The position numbers and the translations under genes were made by a program. A DNA stretch of 64,000 nucleotides, taken from positions 124,001 through 188,000 of the forward strand of contig CBDDEJ010000011.1 of NCBI GenBank assembly GCA_965226915.1. Direction: 5' to 3'. Origin of the DNA: Io17-Chloro-G2 sp965226915 (lineage in GTDB: Bacteria; Chloroflexota; Dehalococcoidia; Lucifugimonadales; UBA3495). Position 1 is the stretch's first letter. Each line of letters starts with the position of its first letter. Of this stretch, positions 18,309 through 27,087 are shown one piece after another. Under the pieces are notes generated by a model, which worked only from the letters and a program-made list of their open reading frames with translations, was not told where the DNA came from and ran no database searches.

Positions 18309-18697
18309 GTCTTATGCAAATATCGTTGCAGGATCAACATCGCCGCGGCTTCGTCCACTGTTTCTTTCTGACGGGAAGGCTCCTGCCCTGCATCTCTGAG
18401 CAAACCCTCGGCTTCCACTGACGTGTAGCTCTCGTCCACCCCGTGGACCAGCAGCGGGGTTGCTTTCCGCAGCGCGCGAATGAACCCCTGGGCCCGCTGG
18501 GCCTGGCGGCCCGTCTTCCCCGCAACCGTGTAAGGCACCCCAACAACGATTCCTTCAACGTCCCGATCGGCCGCTAGGTCCAATATTCGGTCAACATCTT
18601 GGGCAAGTTTGGAGCGGATCAGATGACCCGCGGGGAACACCAAGGACCCCGATGGATCGCATACCGACAGGCCGATGCGGCGCTCTCCCAGGTCCAA
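18305..18697 (-). CDS. ruvX: Putative pre-16S rRNA nuclease / Holliday junction resolvase-like
   Basis: YqgF/RuvX RNase-H-fold protein, 130 aa from the TTG at 18697. LDLGERRIGLSVCDPSG is the first strand with the metal-binding Asp, GIVVGVPYTVAG the second motif, and VDEAAAMLILQRYL the C-terminal DEAAA motif. The first beta strand probably begins a few residues earlier (LKLLALDLGERRIG), so translation may begin at a CTG at 18712 that overlaps the alaS stop. It is cotranscribed with alaS, a common arrangement. Confidence 0.88.
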   Translation of the reverse strand: MDLGERRIGLSVCDPSGSLVFPAGHLIRSKLAQDVDRILDLAADRDVEGIVVGVPYTVAGKTGRQAQRAQGFIRALRKATPLLVHGVDESYTSVEAEGLLRDAGQEPSRQKETVDEAAAMLILQRYLHKT

Positions 18698-18708
18698 TGC
18701 CAGCAGCT

Positions 18709-21636
18709 TCAGCTCGCCAACCCCTTGCGCACCAGGCCGGCCACGCCGCGCAGCGCCTCGTCCAGCTTCTCGGGCTGACGCCCTCCTGCTTGAGCCATGT
18801 CAGGACGGCCGCCGCCGCCGCCGCCCATGACTTTGGCCGTGTCTCTGGCCAGGTTGCCCGCGTGCAAACCTTTTTCCACCAGGTCGGGCGACACCATAGC
18901 CACCAAGATTGGATTTCCCTCGACCACCGCCCCCAGCACTACCGCCACGCTGGAAAGCTTGGCCTTGAGGAAATCACCCATCTCCCGCATCCCTTCGGGG
19001 CCGGTGGCAGAAGTGCGGGCCGCCACCAGTCTCACACCGTCCACGTCGTCCACCCGCTCCAGAAGCCTTTCCGCTTCGGAACGCAGGGTGGCCCGTTCCA
19101 GGTTCTCGAGGCGGGTTTTCAGTTCTTCCGTGTCTTGCATGTAGCTGTCGAGACGAGACTCAAGATCGGCCACCGGCGTTTGCAACTTCTGAGACAAGGC
19201 AGCTAACCGGTCCGACTGCTCCAGGTACAGCTCCTCGGCAGCCCTGCCGCTGATGGCCTCTATCCTTCTCATGCCGCCGCCGATGCTGGACTCGCCCAGA
19301 ACCACCAACGTGCCTACCTGGCCGGTCGCTGCCACATGGGTGCCTCCGCAGACCTCCATGCTGAATGGCGCGTCCGGCTCTTGGGAATCCTCCATAGAAA
19401 CTACTCGCACCACGTCGCCGTACCGGTCTCCGAAGAAGGCCAAAGCCCCTTGGCGCACCGCCTCGGCGTAGCTGGTCTCCTGGGAAGACACTCTAAGGTT
19501 GTCGCGTATCTTCTCGTTTGCCAAGCCCTGCACCGATCGCAGCTCTGGAACCGACAGGGCGCTGACGTGGCTGAAGTCGAACCGAAGCCGCTCCGGAGTC
19601 ACCAGAGATCCGGCCTGGCGGACGTGGAGCCCCAACACCGACCGCAGGGCGGCGTGGAGCAAGTGGGTGCCGCTGTGGTTGCGAGATGCGTCCAGACGGT
19701 TCGCCGCGTCCACCTGTGCGGTAACCGCCTCACCAAGAGATATCTCCCCTTGAGTCACGAAGCCCCGGTGAATGATCAGCCCCGCTATGGGGCTTTGGGT
19801 GTCGGTGATCGCCACTGTCCCGTTGGGGCCCGTGATGAGGCCCTGATCTCCCTGTTGTCCGCCCCCCTCAGCATAGAACGGCGTCTCTTGCAAGACCAAC
19901 TCCACCCGCTGGCCCTCGACGGCATGGCCTGACGGCGTCATTGGGCCAGCCTCTGGTTCTTCATCCCCCGTTCGTCCCGAGCCTGTCGAAGGACCGGTCA
20001 GGATTGCAACCACGGTGGATTCTCCAAACATACCCTGATACCCGACAAAACTGGTTCCCTCGGCGCCCAGGCTTTCGTAGGCCGACTGCACCCCCATGCT
20101 GCCGCTGAACGCATTGTCTCCTCGCGACCGTTCCTCATGAGCCTCCATCTCCCTCTGGAAGCCTGCGATGGCCGCTTCCAGACCGTGTTCTCGGGCGATC
20201 TCAGCCGTGAGTTCCGGGGGGAAGCCGTAGGTAGCATAGAGGATGAATACCTCAGTGCCGGACAGACGTCCTACAGCCAAGGCCACCTCTTCCGAGTCGA
20301 CTCCCGATCTCTGGGATTCCCTGGCTTGTTGCCATGCGGATTTAAGAGCCTGCGCGAACGACATTACACCCGCCGTCAGAATGTCCAATTCAAACCGACG
20401 GGAAACTGACTTTGAGCGCGCGGCAGTTTGAAGCTCCGTATGTACAGGAATCAACACTTCTTCCAGTATCCGGCTGCCCCGCTCGAACGTTTCCCCGAAC
20501 CGCTCTTCCTCCAGGCGAAGCACCCGCAGGATGAAATCGCCGCTCTCCACTAATTCTTTGTAGACGTGGCCAAAGCCCGCCAAGACCTTTTCCGCCACCG
20601 GAGTCAAGAAACCCTCGGTCAAGCCCAGACGGCGGCCGTAGCGGATGCCCCGGCGGATCACGCGGCGCAGCACGTAGCCCCGGCCCTCGTTGGCGGGCAC
20701 CACCCCGTCGCCGATGAGAAAGCACGCCGCCCTGGTGTGCTCCACGACGACCCGGAGGGCGAAATCGTCATCGGCGTCCTCGCCGTATCGTTTGCCGGCC
20801 AACTCGGAGATTTTTTGGATGATGGGCAAGAACATATCCGTCTCGTAGATGTTGGTCTTGCCCTGGAGGATCACCGCCGCCCGCTCCAGGCCCATGCCGG
20901 TGTCCACGCTGGGCGCCGGCAAAGGTGTCCGATCGCCCTGAGTGTCCTGGTAAAACTGCATGAACACCAGGTTCCACAGCTCCACGAAACGCTCGCAATC
21001 ACAGTTGGGGTGGCAGCCAGGGACCGTCTGCGGGCCCGCGCCTTCTTGCTCTTTCTTCTGCAATTCCGTAAGCACGCCGGGTTCGACCATGGGACCGCAG
21101 CCCCTTTCGGCGCCGCCGTCGTAATGGATCTCCGAGCAAGGTCCGGTGGCGCCCTCGTTGCCGGCCGGCCCCCACCAGTTATCCTTGTCCCCGTAGCGGT
21201 AAATGCGCTCCGGCGGCACACCGATGACGTCGTGCCAGATGTCATAGGCCTCATCGTCACCCAGGTGGACGGTGACGTAAAGACGGTCCGGGTCCAGCTT
21301 GAATAGCTGTGTGACCAATTCCCAAGCGAAGGGCACGGCGTCGTTTTTGAAATAATCGCCGATGCTGAAATTGCCCAGCATCTCAAAGAATGTCAGGTGC
21401 TTATGGTCGCCCACCTCGTCTATATCGGCGGTGCGGAAGCTTTTCTGGCTGCTGGTGAGCCGCCTGGCCGGCGGAGTCTGCTCGCCGGTGAAGAAGGGCT
21501 TGAATGGGACCATTCCGGCGCTGGTGAAAAGCAGCGTCGGGTCGCCCGCCGGTATCAGCGACGCGCTGGGCATATGCAGGTGCCCCTTGCCCTCAAAATA
21601 TTTTATAAAGGAATCTCTTATCTCGTCGCCGTTCAT
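18709..21636 (-). CDS. alaS: Alanyl-tRNA synthetase
   Basis: 975 aa, longer than the usual 870-900. The class II core starts RDSFIKYFEGKGH with LLFTSAGMVPFKPFF, TFFEMLGNFSIGDYF and the editing-domain zinc ligands HSGTHLLH and CGGTH. The C-terminal coiled coil ends in a GGGGGGRPDMAQAGG oligomerisation motif. Extra length comes from an insertion around residues 385-430 and from a repeat-derived segment GPSTGSGRTGDEEPEAG near residue 555. All catalytic regions are intact. Driven by a strong promoter at 21753-21725. Confidence 0.97.
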   Translation of the reverse strand: MNGDEIRDSFIKYFEGKGHLHMPSASLIPAGDPTLLFTSAGMVPFKPFFTGEQTPPARRLTSSQKSFRTADIDEVGDHKHLTFFEMLGNFSIGDYFKNDAVPFAWELVTQLFKLDPDRLYVTVHLGDDEAYDIWHDVIGVPPERIYRYGDKDNWWGPAGNEGATGPCSEIHYDGGAERGCGPMVEPGVLTELQKKEQEGAGPQTVPGCHPNCDCERFVELWNLVFMQFYQDTQGDRTPLPAPSVDTGMGLERAAVILQGKTNIYETDMFLPIIQKISELAGKRYGEDADDDFALRVVVEHTRAACFLIGDGVVPANEGRGYVLRRVIRRGIRYGRRLGLTEGFLTPVAEKVLAGFGHVYKELVESGDFILRVLRLEEERFGETFERGSRILEEVLIPVHTELQTAARSKSVSRRFELDILTAGVMSFAQALKSAWQQARESQRSGVDSEEVALAVGRLSGTEVFILYATYGFPPELTAEIAREHGLEAAIAGFQREMEAHEERSRGDNAFSGSMGVQSAYESLGAEGTSFVGYQGMFGESTVVAILTGPSTGSGRTGDEEPEAGPMTPSGHAVEGQRVELVLQETPFYAEGGGQQGDQGLITGPNGTVAITDTQSPIAGLIIHRGFVTQGEISLGEAVTAQVDAANRLDASRNHSGTHLLHAALRSVLGLHVRQAGSLVTPERLRFDFSHVSALSVPELRSVQGLANEKIRDNLRVSSQETSYAEAVRQGALAFFGDRYGDVVRVVSMEDSQEPDAPFSMEVCGGTHVAATGQVGTLVVLGESSIGGGMRRIEAISGRAAEELYLEQSDRLAALSQKLQTPVADLESRLDSYMQDTEELKTRLENLERATLRSEAERLLERVDDVDGVRLVAARTSATGPEGMREMGDFLKAKLSSVAVVLGAVVEGNPILVAMVSPDLVEKGLHAGNLARDTAKVMGGGGGGRPDMAQAGGRQPEKLDEALRGVAGLVRKGLAS
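19965..19995. repeat. Dispersed short repeat inserted in frame in alaS
   Basis: On the minus strand it reads GGTCCTTCGACAGGCTCGGG and continues ACGAACGGGGG, which is translated GPSTGSGRTG. The 5' part matches the widespread dispersed repeat CCTTCGACAGGCTCGGGAC (from memory). It lies in the linker between two alaS domains. Confidence 0.65.
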
Positions 21637-21724
21637 TCTCTTCGGCCTGCTATCTAAAAATCTACGCCCTACAATGACACAATTACGGACGCCTAAAATT
21701 ACGGATTTCGGCTATTTGCCAGAA

Positions 21725-21753
21725 ATTGTATGCCACGGCCCCAGGAGCGTCAA
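21725..21753 (-). promoter_or_regulatory. Sigma-70-type promoter of alaS-ruvX
   Basis: On the minus strand TTGACG (21753-21748) and TACAAT (21730-21725) are 17 nt apart. Predicted start near 21718 leaves a leader of about 80 nt before the alaS ATG. Confidence 0.75.
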
Positions 21754-21925
21754 TTGAAAACGACTGGTTCCGCGGTGCCTTTCTCCACCGGCGACCCGGG
21801 ATTAAACCCGTGATCAAACAGGGTTCTCTTCTTATTCTCTTAGCTGGAGAAGCAACGGCTCTCTTTGCCTCGGAAAGGCCGCGAAATCCGCCCTTTATGG
21901 AGCCTATTCTAGGGCCAAACGGACC

Positions 21926-21954
21926 TTGACCCTGCCTGGGCGCCAGCCTACAAT
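21926..21954 (+). promoter_or_regulatory. Sigma-70-type promoter of the SWIM protein gene
   Basis: TTGACC (21926-21931) and TACAAT (21949-21954) separated by 17 nt, with a predicted start about 40 nt before the ATG at 22000. The 340-nt gap between alaS and this gene otherwise holds only the divergent alaS promoter. Confidence 0.75.
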
Positions 21955-21999
21955 GAGTGCGTCGAAGATGATTCTTCGCAAAAGGGTTCGGAGGTGTAC

Positions 22000-22254
22000 A
22001 TGGACTCCAGCATGATCGGCAAGATCGAAAAGGCAAAACGCTACGCCCAGGAAAAAGACCGAGTCGATATAACGGGACTAACAGCGACCTTCAAAGGCGA
22101 CCACGATACTTATCAGGTAGGCCTTAGTTTCGGTTCCTGGAACTGTCAGTGTCATTTCTTTTCTAGCCGAGGAGTCTGTAGCCACACCATGGCCGTTCAA
22201 CGAATCCTAGACGGATTGCTGGACCGGGAAGCCAACGCAGCGCCTGCGGTCTAA
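22000..22254 (+). CDS. Small SWIM zinc-finger protein
   Basis: 84 aa. WNCQCHFFSSRGVCSHTMAVQRIL gives the CxC-x(n)-CxH pattern of the SWIM domain, preceded by a helix (IEKAKRYAQEK) and a beta strand (VDITGLTATFKGDHDTYQV). SWIM domains bind nucleic acid or protein; here the domain stands alone, without the helicase or transposase often attached. The ATG at 22000 has GGAGG 6 nt upstream; the GTG at 21994 is the alternative. A canonical promoter precedes it. Confidence 0.8.
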   Translation: MDSSMIGKIEKAKRYAQEKDRVDITGLTATFKGDHDTYQVGLSFGSWNCQCHFFSSRGVCSHTMAVQRILDGLLDREANAAPAV

Positions 22255-22311
22255 CCCGTTTACACCTGAAAGACTCCCAGTTAAATGGGATTCTTCTCCG
22301 TGGTGAATCTA

Positions 22312-22340
22312 AATCCCCAGGGGTTAAAACTCTGGGGATT
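22312..22340 (+). terminator. Hairpin after the SWIM gene
   Basis: Perfect 9-bp stem AATCCCCAG / CTGGGGATT with an 11-nt loop, 58 nt after the SWIM stop codon. There is no clear T tract, so termination efficiency is uncertain. Confidence 0.4.
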
Positions 22341-22380
22341 GGCCCGTCTCCCCGGCTTCATTTAGGCGCCTTCAACAAAT

Positions 22381-23757
22381 TTGCAGCAAACTCCAATACC
22401 TAACACCACTGTTGGCGAACCCCAAGGAGGCCTTTGGCTCAGGCTTCCCCCCGCCTTGCGCTATCCGGCTTACCGGTATTATTGGCTGGGACTGGTGGCA
22501 TCGGTCACTGGATACCAGATGTTCCGGGTCGCCCAGGCCTGGTACGTCTACGAACTGACCGGCTCGCCCCTCTGGCTGGGATTCGCAGCGTTGGCCAACG
22601 CCGTGCCCGGCATGTTTTTCAACCTGTTCGGAGGCGTTTTTGCCGACAGGATGAATAAACGCCTGCTGGTCATGTCCACCCAAGGCGCGGCGGCCGGCAT
22701 AATCTTCACCCTGGCAATCCTCACTCTTCTGGGCGTGGCTAATCAATGGCATGTGATGATCATCGCATTCCTGGCAGGAGCCGTAGAGGCCTTTGACAAT
22801 CCAGCCCGCCAAGCGATGTATCCCCATTTAATAGACCGGAAGGTCATGACCAGCGCCGTCGCGCTGAATTCCTCGGTTTGGTCGGGGACCCGCATCATCG
22901 GTCCTGTGATTGCCGGATACATCGTAGAATTTTACGATATGGCAACCGCCTTCTTCGTTGCTGGGTCTGGCTTCGCCGCCATGGCCTTGGTGCTGCTGTT
23001 ACTTAAAGTCCCGCCCATCCCAAGCGGCAGTCACGGTAACCCGGTGCAGGACCTATTGGTCGGATTACAGTTCATCAAGGGGAATTCAATATTTACATTC
23101 CTCATCACGATGACCTTTTTCAACAGCTTCTTCGGAATGGCGTACGTTTTTCTGGTGCCGGTGTTTGCTCAAGAGAACTTGGGATTGGGCGCCAAAGAAT
23201 ACGGGGCTCTTCTCAGCGCCAGCGGTGTTGGATCGCTAATCGTCACCTTTTTGCTTGTATCCAAAACCAACATAAGGTTCAAGGGGCAGTTGATCATCGG
23301 CGGGGCGGTGCTATTCGGTTTATCCCTCATCGGTTTTGGGCTCACCTCAAAATATGTCGGTTCCTACGAACTGGCGTTGACGATGCTGTTCCTAATCGGA
23401 GTCTTCACTACTCTAGTCAACATTTCCATTCAAAGCGCCCTGCAAACCCTGGTGCCCGACGACGTGCGGGGGCGGGTGATGGGCTTCTACAGCATGACCT
23501 GGAGCATCATGCCCATGGGTGGGATGCTGGCAGGTTCCCTGGCGAGCATAGTCGTGATCGGCGCGCCATTCGCGGTGGTCATTGGCGGGTCGGCAGTGGC
23601 GGCATTTGCTTTGGGACCGGCATTATTCAATAAGAAAGTACGAAATTTGGACGCAATCCTGGCACGAACAGCCTCAGGCGCAGGCGCGGCAGTCCGAGTC
23701 TCCCACGATGAGCCAAGAAAACCCCCAACCCCCTCCGATGCGGCTCCACGAGGATGA
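22381..23757 (+). CDS. MFS transporter (MFS_3 / EntS-like)
   Basis: 458 aa with about 12 hydrophobic segments. GGVFADRMNKRLLVM is the GxxxDRxxRR loop motif between helices 2 and 3, and RYYWLGLVASVTGYQMFRVAQAW opens helix 1. The sequence VPDDVRGRVMGFYSMTW before helix 10 is typical of the MFS_3 exporters related to EntS. The substrate cannot be read from sequence. The start is a TTG at 22381 without a convincing ribosome-binding site. It is followed by the hemA-cbi genes but has its own stop and 150-nt gap. Confidence 0.85.
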   Translation: MQQTPIPNTTVGEPQGGLWLRLPPALRYPAYRYYWLGLVASVTGYQMFRVAQAWYVYELTGSPLWLGFAALANAVPGMFFNLFGGVFADRMNKRLLVMSTQGAAAGIIFTLAILTLLGVANQWHVMIIAFLAGAVEAFDNPARQAMYPHLIDRKVMTSAVALNSSVWSGTRIIGPVIAGYIVEFYDMATAFFVAGSGFAAMALVLLLLKVPPIPSGSHGNPVQDLLVGLQFIKGNSIFTFLITMTFFNSFFGMAYVFLVPVFAQENLGLGAKEYGALLSASGVGSLIVTFLLVSKTNIRFKGQLIIGGAVLFGLSLIGFGLTSKYVGSYELALTMLFLIGVFTTLVNISIQSALQTLVPDDVRGRVMGFYSMTWSIMPMGGMLAGSLASIVVIGAPFAVVIGGSAVAAFALGPALFNKKVRNLDAILARTASGAGAAVRVSHDEPRKPPTPSDAAPRG

Positions 23758-23825
23758 GTTCTCAGTCTTACGCCCGGGATAGAGGGGGCGCGGCGAGCAC
23801 ACCGCATGAACGCAATAGTCCATCA

Positions 23826-23854
23826 TTGACAGTATTTGTGGCCATGATTACACT
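23826..23854 (+). promoter_or_regulatory. Sigma-70-type promoter of hemA-cbiC-cbiX
   Basis: Consensus TTGACA (23826-23831), 17-nt spacer, TACACT (23849-23854). Predicted start near 23861 with a short leader, so no cobalamin riboswitch can fit between this promoter and hemA. Confidence 0.78.
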
Positions 23855-23907
23855 CCAATCTGTAGACGCTGGCAGAAAACCAGAGCCCCTGCGCCTAAGA
23901 GGCATAA

Positions 23908-25236
23908 TTGGAATTCCTAGTCCTTGGCCTTAACCACCGCACCGCCCCTCTGGCGATACGCGAGAGGTTGTCGATAACCAGGGAACGCCTGCCCGAGGCT
24001 TTGAAAGCCATGGAGAGTTACGGTGTTCCCGGCGTAATACTTTGCACCTGCAACCGGTCCGAGTTTTATGCTATAGAGCCCACCAGCGAACTCGCCGGCC
24101 ACAACGTGGGAACAAACCCATTGGGAGTGGGCGATCAGCGCATCAAACAATTTCTGGTAGATTACTTCCGCATCCCGCTAGTGGACGTGGAGCGCCACCT
24201 TTATCTGCATCAAGACGCGGATTGCGTGCGGCATCTGTTCCGGGTGGCCGCTAGCCTTGACTCCATGATCCTGGGGGAAGAGCAGATCATCGGACAGGTG
24301 CGGGAGGCGTTCCATGCCGCCGAGGCGGCTGAAACGTTGAAACAACCGCTGTCGTTCTTCTTCCAGCGGGCCCTGCGGGTGGGGCGCCAAGTACGGCGCG
24401 ACACAGGCATCGGGGACAATCCTCTGTCCGTCAGCCGGGCCTGCGCCCAGTTGGCGAAAGCGAAATTGGGCGCCCTCGAAGGACTACAGGTCCTCGTGGT
24501 AGGCGCCGGAGAGGCTGGGGAGATGGCGGCCCACGGGCTGAGCCATGGCGGGGCCAGGGAGATCGTCGTAGCCAACCGCACCCAACAGCACGCCGAAGAC
24601 CTGGCGGAAAAATTTTCTGGGCGGGCGGTCCCGTTCAGCAGCTTGGGCCCTGCCATGAAAGACGCGGATATTGTGATAAGCTGCACCGGGTCTCCCGAAT
24701 ATGTGGTCCAGGCGGGCATGGTTGAAGAAGCCATGGCGCACCGGCCCAATCGGAGCATGTTCTTGATCGATATTGCCGTGCCAAGGGACATCGAGCCCGC
24801 GGCAGCTGATATTCCCAACGTGATTCTAAAAGACATAGACGACCTGGATTCTGTCTCTCAGGTCAACCGGGAAGAAAAGCGGCGCCAGGCCCTGCGGGCC
24901 GAAGAGGCGGTTAACCTGGCGGCGGAGGAATTTTTGGATTGGCGCCGAAGCCTGGAAGCCCTGCCCACCGTGGTGGCGCTGAGGGACAAAGCGGAGTTTA
25001 TTCGGGAGTCTGAATATCAAAAAACGATCAAAAAACTGGAAGGAAGGCTGTCGCCCGAAGACTTGGCCTCGCTGGAGGCCATGACCAAGGCGATCTTGAA
25101 CAAGTTCCTCCACGACCCAACCGTGTTCTTAAAAGAGAAGCGGACCGGCGGCCACCTTGAATTGGCCCGGCAGCTATTCCAACTTCCCCAAGACGTCGTC
25201 CCGCAAGCCGGCGACGGCCAGCGGCAGGATGACTAG
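23908..25236 (+). CDS. hemA: Glutamyl-tRNA reductase
   Basis: First committed step of C5-pathway tetrapyrrole synthesis (glutamyl-tRNA to glutamate-1-semialdehyde). 442 aa. The catalytic Cys is in ILCTCNRSEFY, substrate pocket in HLFRVAASLDSMILGEEQIIGQV, and the NADPH domain in VLVVGAGEAGEMAAH. Start TTG with AAGAGG upstream. It heads a corrinoid operon, supplying precursor to the cbi enzymes downstream. Confidence 0.96.
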   Translation: MEFLVLGLNHRTAPLAIRERLSITRERLPEALKAMESYGVPGVILCTCNRSEFYAIEPTSELAGHNVGTNPLGVGDQRIKQFLVDYFRIPLVDVERHLYLHQDADCVRHLFRVAASLDSMILGEEQIIGQVREAFHAAEAAETLKQPLSFFFQRALRVGRQVRRDTGIGDNPLSVSRACAQLAKAKLGALEGLQVLVVGAGEAGEMAAHGLSHGGAREIVVANRTQQHAEDLAEKFSGRAVPFSSLGPAMKDADIVISCTGSPEYVVQAGMVEEAMAHRPNRSMFLIDIAVPRDIEPAAADIPNVILKDIDDLDSVSQVNREEKRRQALRAEEAVNLAAEEFLDWRRSLEALPTVVALRDKAEFIRESEYQKTIKKLEGRLSPEDLASLEAMTKAILNKFLHDPTVFLKEKRTGGHLELARQLFQLPQDVVPQAGDGQRQDD

Positions 25237-25239
25237 GCT

Positions 25240-25890
25240 TTGACCCTGGTGCAGAAATACGCCCTTTTGCCCGATGAGATCGACCGGGAGAGCCTCAAAA
25301 TGGTGGAGGCAAGCCTGCCGGATTCCCTTGATCTCACCCCTGATGAAAGATTCGTGGTCTGCCGCATCGTCCGGGCCGAGGGCGATCCCCAGATCGCCAA
25401 ATCCATTAGATTCAGTCCAGGCGCCGTCGACCGCGGGCTGGCCGCCCTCCGCAGCGGCGCGCCGGTGTTGACCGATGTTCGCATGGTGGAAGTCGGAATC
25501 TCCAAGGCTTTACTCGCAGGCCGGGGAGTGACCACCCATTGCCGCATTGACGTTCCGGAAGTCGCCGAGAGGGCGCGAAAGGAAAGCACCACCCGATCTG
25601 TGGCTGCGATTCGCGAGCTGGCGCCATTGCTAAATGGCGCAGTGGTTGCCATCGGCAACGCCCCCACCGCCTTGTTGGCCCTGTTGGACCTGCTGAGCGA
25701 AAGCATTGTCCAGCCGGCATTGGTGTTAGGAATGCCCGTTGGCTTTGTCGCCTGCGCCGAGTCAAAAGAAGAACTTGAACAAAGCAACGCACCGTTCATA
25801 ACCATTCGCGGGCGCCGTGGCGGGAGTTCCGCAGCGGCGGCGGCAGTCAACGCAATGCTGATCCTAGCGGGGAAACCGGCGGCGGCATGA
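25240..25890 (+). CDS. cbiC: Cobalt-precorrin-8 methylmutase
   Basis: Moves the C11 methyl to C12 to give cobyrinate. 216 aa. GVTTHCRIDVPEV holds the catalytic His of the family (the conserved histidine at the hydrogen-bonding position), and IGNAPTALLALLDLL plus PALVLGMPVGFVACAESKEEL are typical CbiC/CobH blocks. Start TTG three nt after the hemA stop, so coupled translation is likely; it overlaps cbiX by 4 nt (ATGA). Confidence 0.94.
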   Translation: MTLVQKYALLPDEIDRESLKMVEASLPDSLDLTPDERFVVCRIVRAEGDPQIAKSIRFSPGAVDRGLAALRSGAPVLTDVRMVEVGISKALLAGRGVTTHCRIDVPEVAERARKESTTRSVAAIRELAPLLNGAVVAIGNAPTALLALLDLLSESIVQPALVLGMPVGFVACAESKEELEQSNAPFITIRGRRGGSSAAAAAVNAMLILAGKPAAA

Positions 25891-26816
25891 CAACCATCGG
25901 CAACGCATCAACTCGGGGAGCAGATTCAAGCTCCGGCCAGGACGGCCGATGGGGAGTGGTGTTGCTGGCCCACGGAAGCCAAAGGGGCGCCAGTCGAGCC
26001 GAATGCTCTTGCTTTTGGCAGTCCACCAGCGACACTCCACCGTCGTGGTGCCCCAATTGCCCCAGCACGCCCAATGGGTTGCAAGACGCTGCCCAACGCC
26101 TTCAGGTCTCCCTGGGCGGCAGCCAAGCCCAAGTGATTCTGTCATGCTTGGAATTCATCGAGCCACACCCGGACCAGGCGGTGCGCATCCTGCGTGAGCA
26201 GGGACTGCGGCGCGTGGTGGTGGCGCCATTTCTGTTGGGCAATGGAAAGCATGCCACCGAGGAGTTAGACGAGGTTCTAGAGGACCTGCGGTTGCAAGAG
26301 CCCACCTTGCAGTTTCATCTGGCCGGCGGTTTCGGCGCCGCTTCAGAGATGGCTGCATTGGTGACCGACAAAATCAGGTCTCTGCCTGAGGCCAACCTTA
26401 TCCCGTCCACGGAAGCCTCAACCACCGGGATCTTGATCGTAAAAGCGGGCACCAAGACTGAGTACGACGACTGCCTCTGGCTGGAAGATTTGGGCCGGAT
26501 GGTTGAATCCCAACTGGGGCCGGGATTTTCCGTGGCGGTGGCCCAGTCGCATTACGGCGACCCCACCATGGAAAGCGCGGCAGCACGGTTGATTCAGGAG
26601 CGTGGGGTGGAGCGGCTGGTCACTATGCCATACATATTCTTTCCGGGAATGATACTCAAAAGAAACGTGCTTGGCACAATGGAACTCCTCCAAAAGGCAT
26701 ATCCAAGTGTGCAGATGTCGGTGACCCCACCCCTGGGAATGGATGACCGAGTGATCAAGGTTACTACCCAGCGAGTCCGGGAAGTGTGGAATCAAGTGGA
26801 TAACTCCGAAGACTAA
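25887..26816 (+). CDS. cbiX: Sirohydrochlorin cobaltochelatase CbiX, two-domain, with Cys insertion
   Basis: Inserts cobalt into sirohydrochlorin in the anaerobic route. 309 aa with two chelatase halves: VVLLAHGSQRG with catalytic His29 and PFLLGNGKHATEEL in the first, then ILIVKAGTKTEYDD and MPYIFFPGMILKRN in the second. An insertion right after His29 (ECSCFWQSTSDTPPSWCPNC, Cys40, 42, 55, 58) forms a CxC...CxxC set that could bind a metal or cluster. The second half lacks the catalytic His at the first motif, so one active site is likely. Overlaps cbiC by 4 nt. Confidence 0.9.
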   Translation: MTTIGNASTRGADSSSGQDGRWGVVLLAHGSQRGASRAECSCFWQSTSDTPPSWCPNCPSTPNGLQDAAQRLQVSLGGSQAQVILSCLEFIEPHPDQAVRILREQGLRRVVVAPFLLGNGKHATEELDEVLEDLRLQEPTLQFHLAGGFGAASEMAALVTDKIRSLPEANLIPSTEASTTGILIVKAGTKTEYDDCLWLEDLGRMVESQLGPGFSVAVAQSHYGDPTMESAAARLIQERGVERLVTMPYIFFPGMILKRNVLGTMELLQKAYPSVQMSVTPPLGMDDRVIKVTTQRVREVWNQVDNSED

Positions 26817-27087
26817 ACTGGTGGGAAAACCCGGTTTCCGCACTTCGGCCACGCTCCTCCCCATGCCTCTAATTGGTTTCGCGCTATCCCATCACCGCCT
26901 CCAGCTAGGCGCCCCAGTGCGGCGCCGCCCCTAGATGAAACCATGGTTTCTATCCACGCGATGACGGCCCGTTCAGCCTTGGCCGGTCGGTTCCCGGTTG
27001 GTTCAAGGCAGGTCCAGATTGCGAATGATACGTGTTACACTGTGATTTTGAACCGAACCTCAACCGAGGAATATTAGGCACGAAGTC

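Noticed and set aside
26817..27087. Cobalamin riboswitch before cbiD or hemA
   Set aside because: No B12-box or matching fold was recognised, and the leader of hemA after its promoter is too short.
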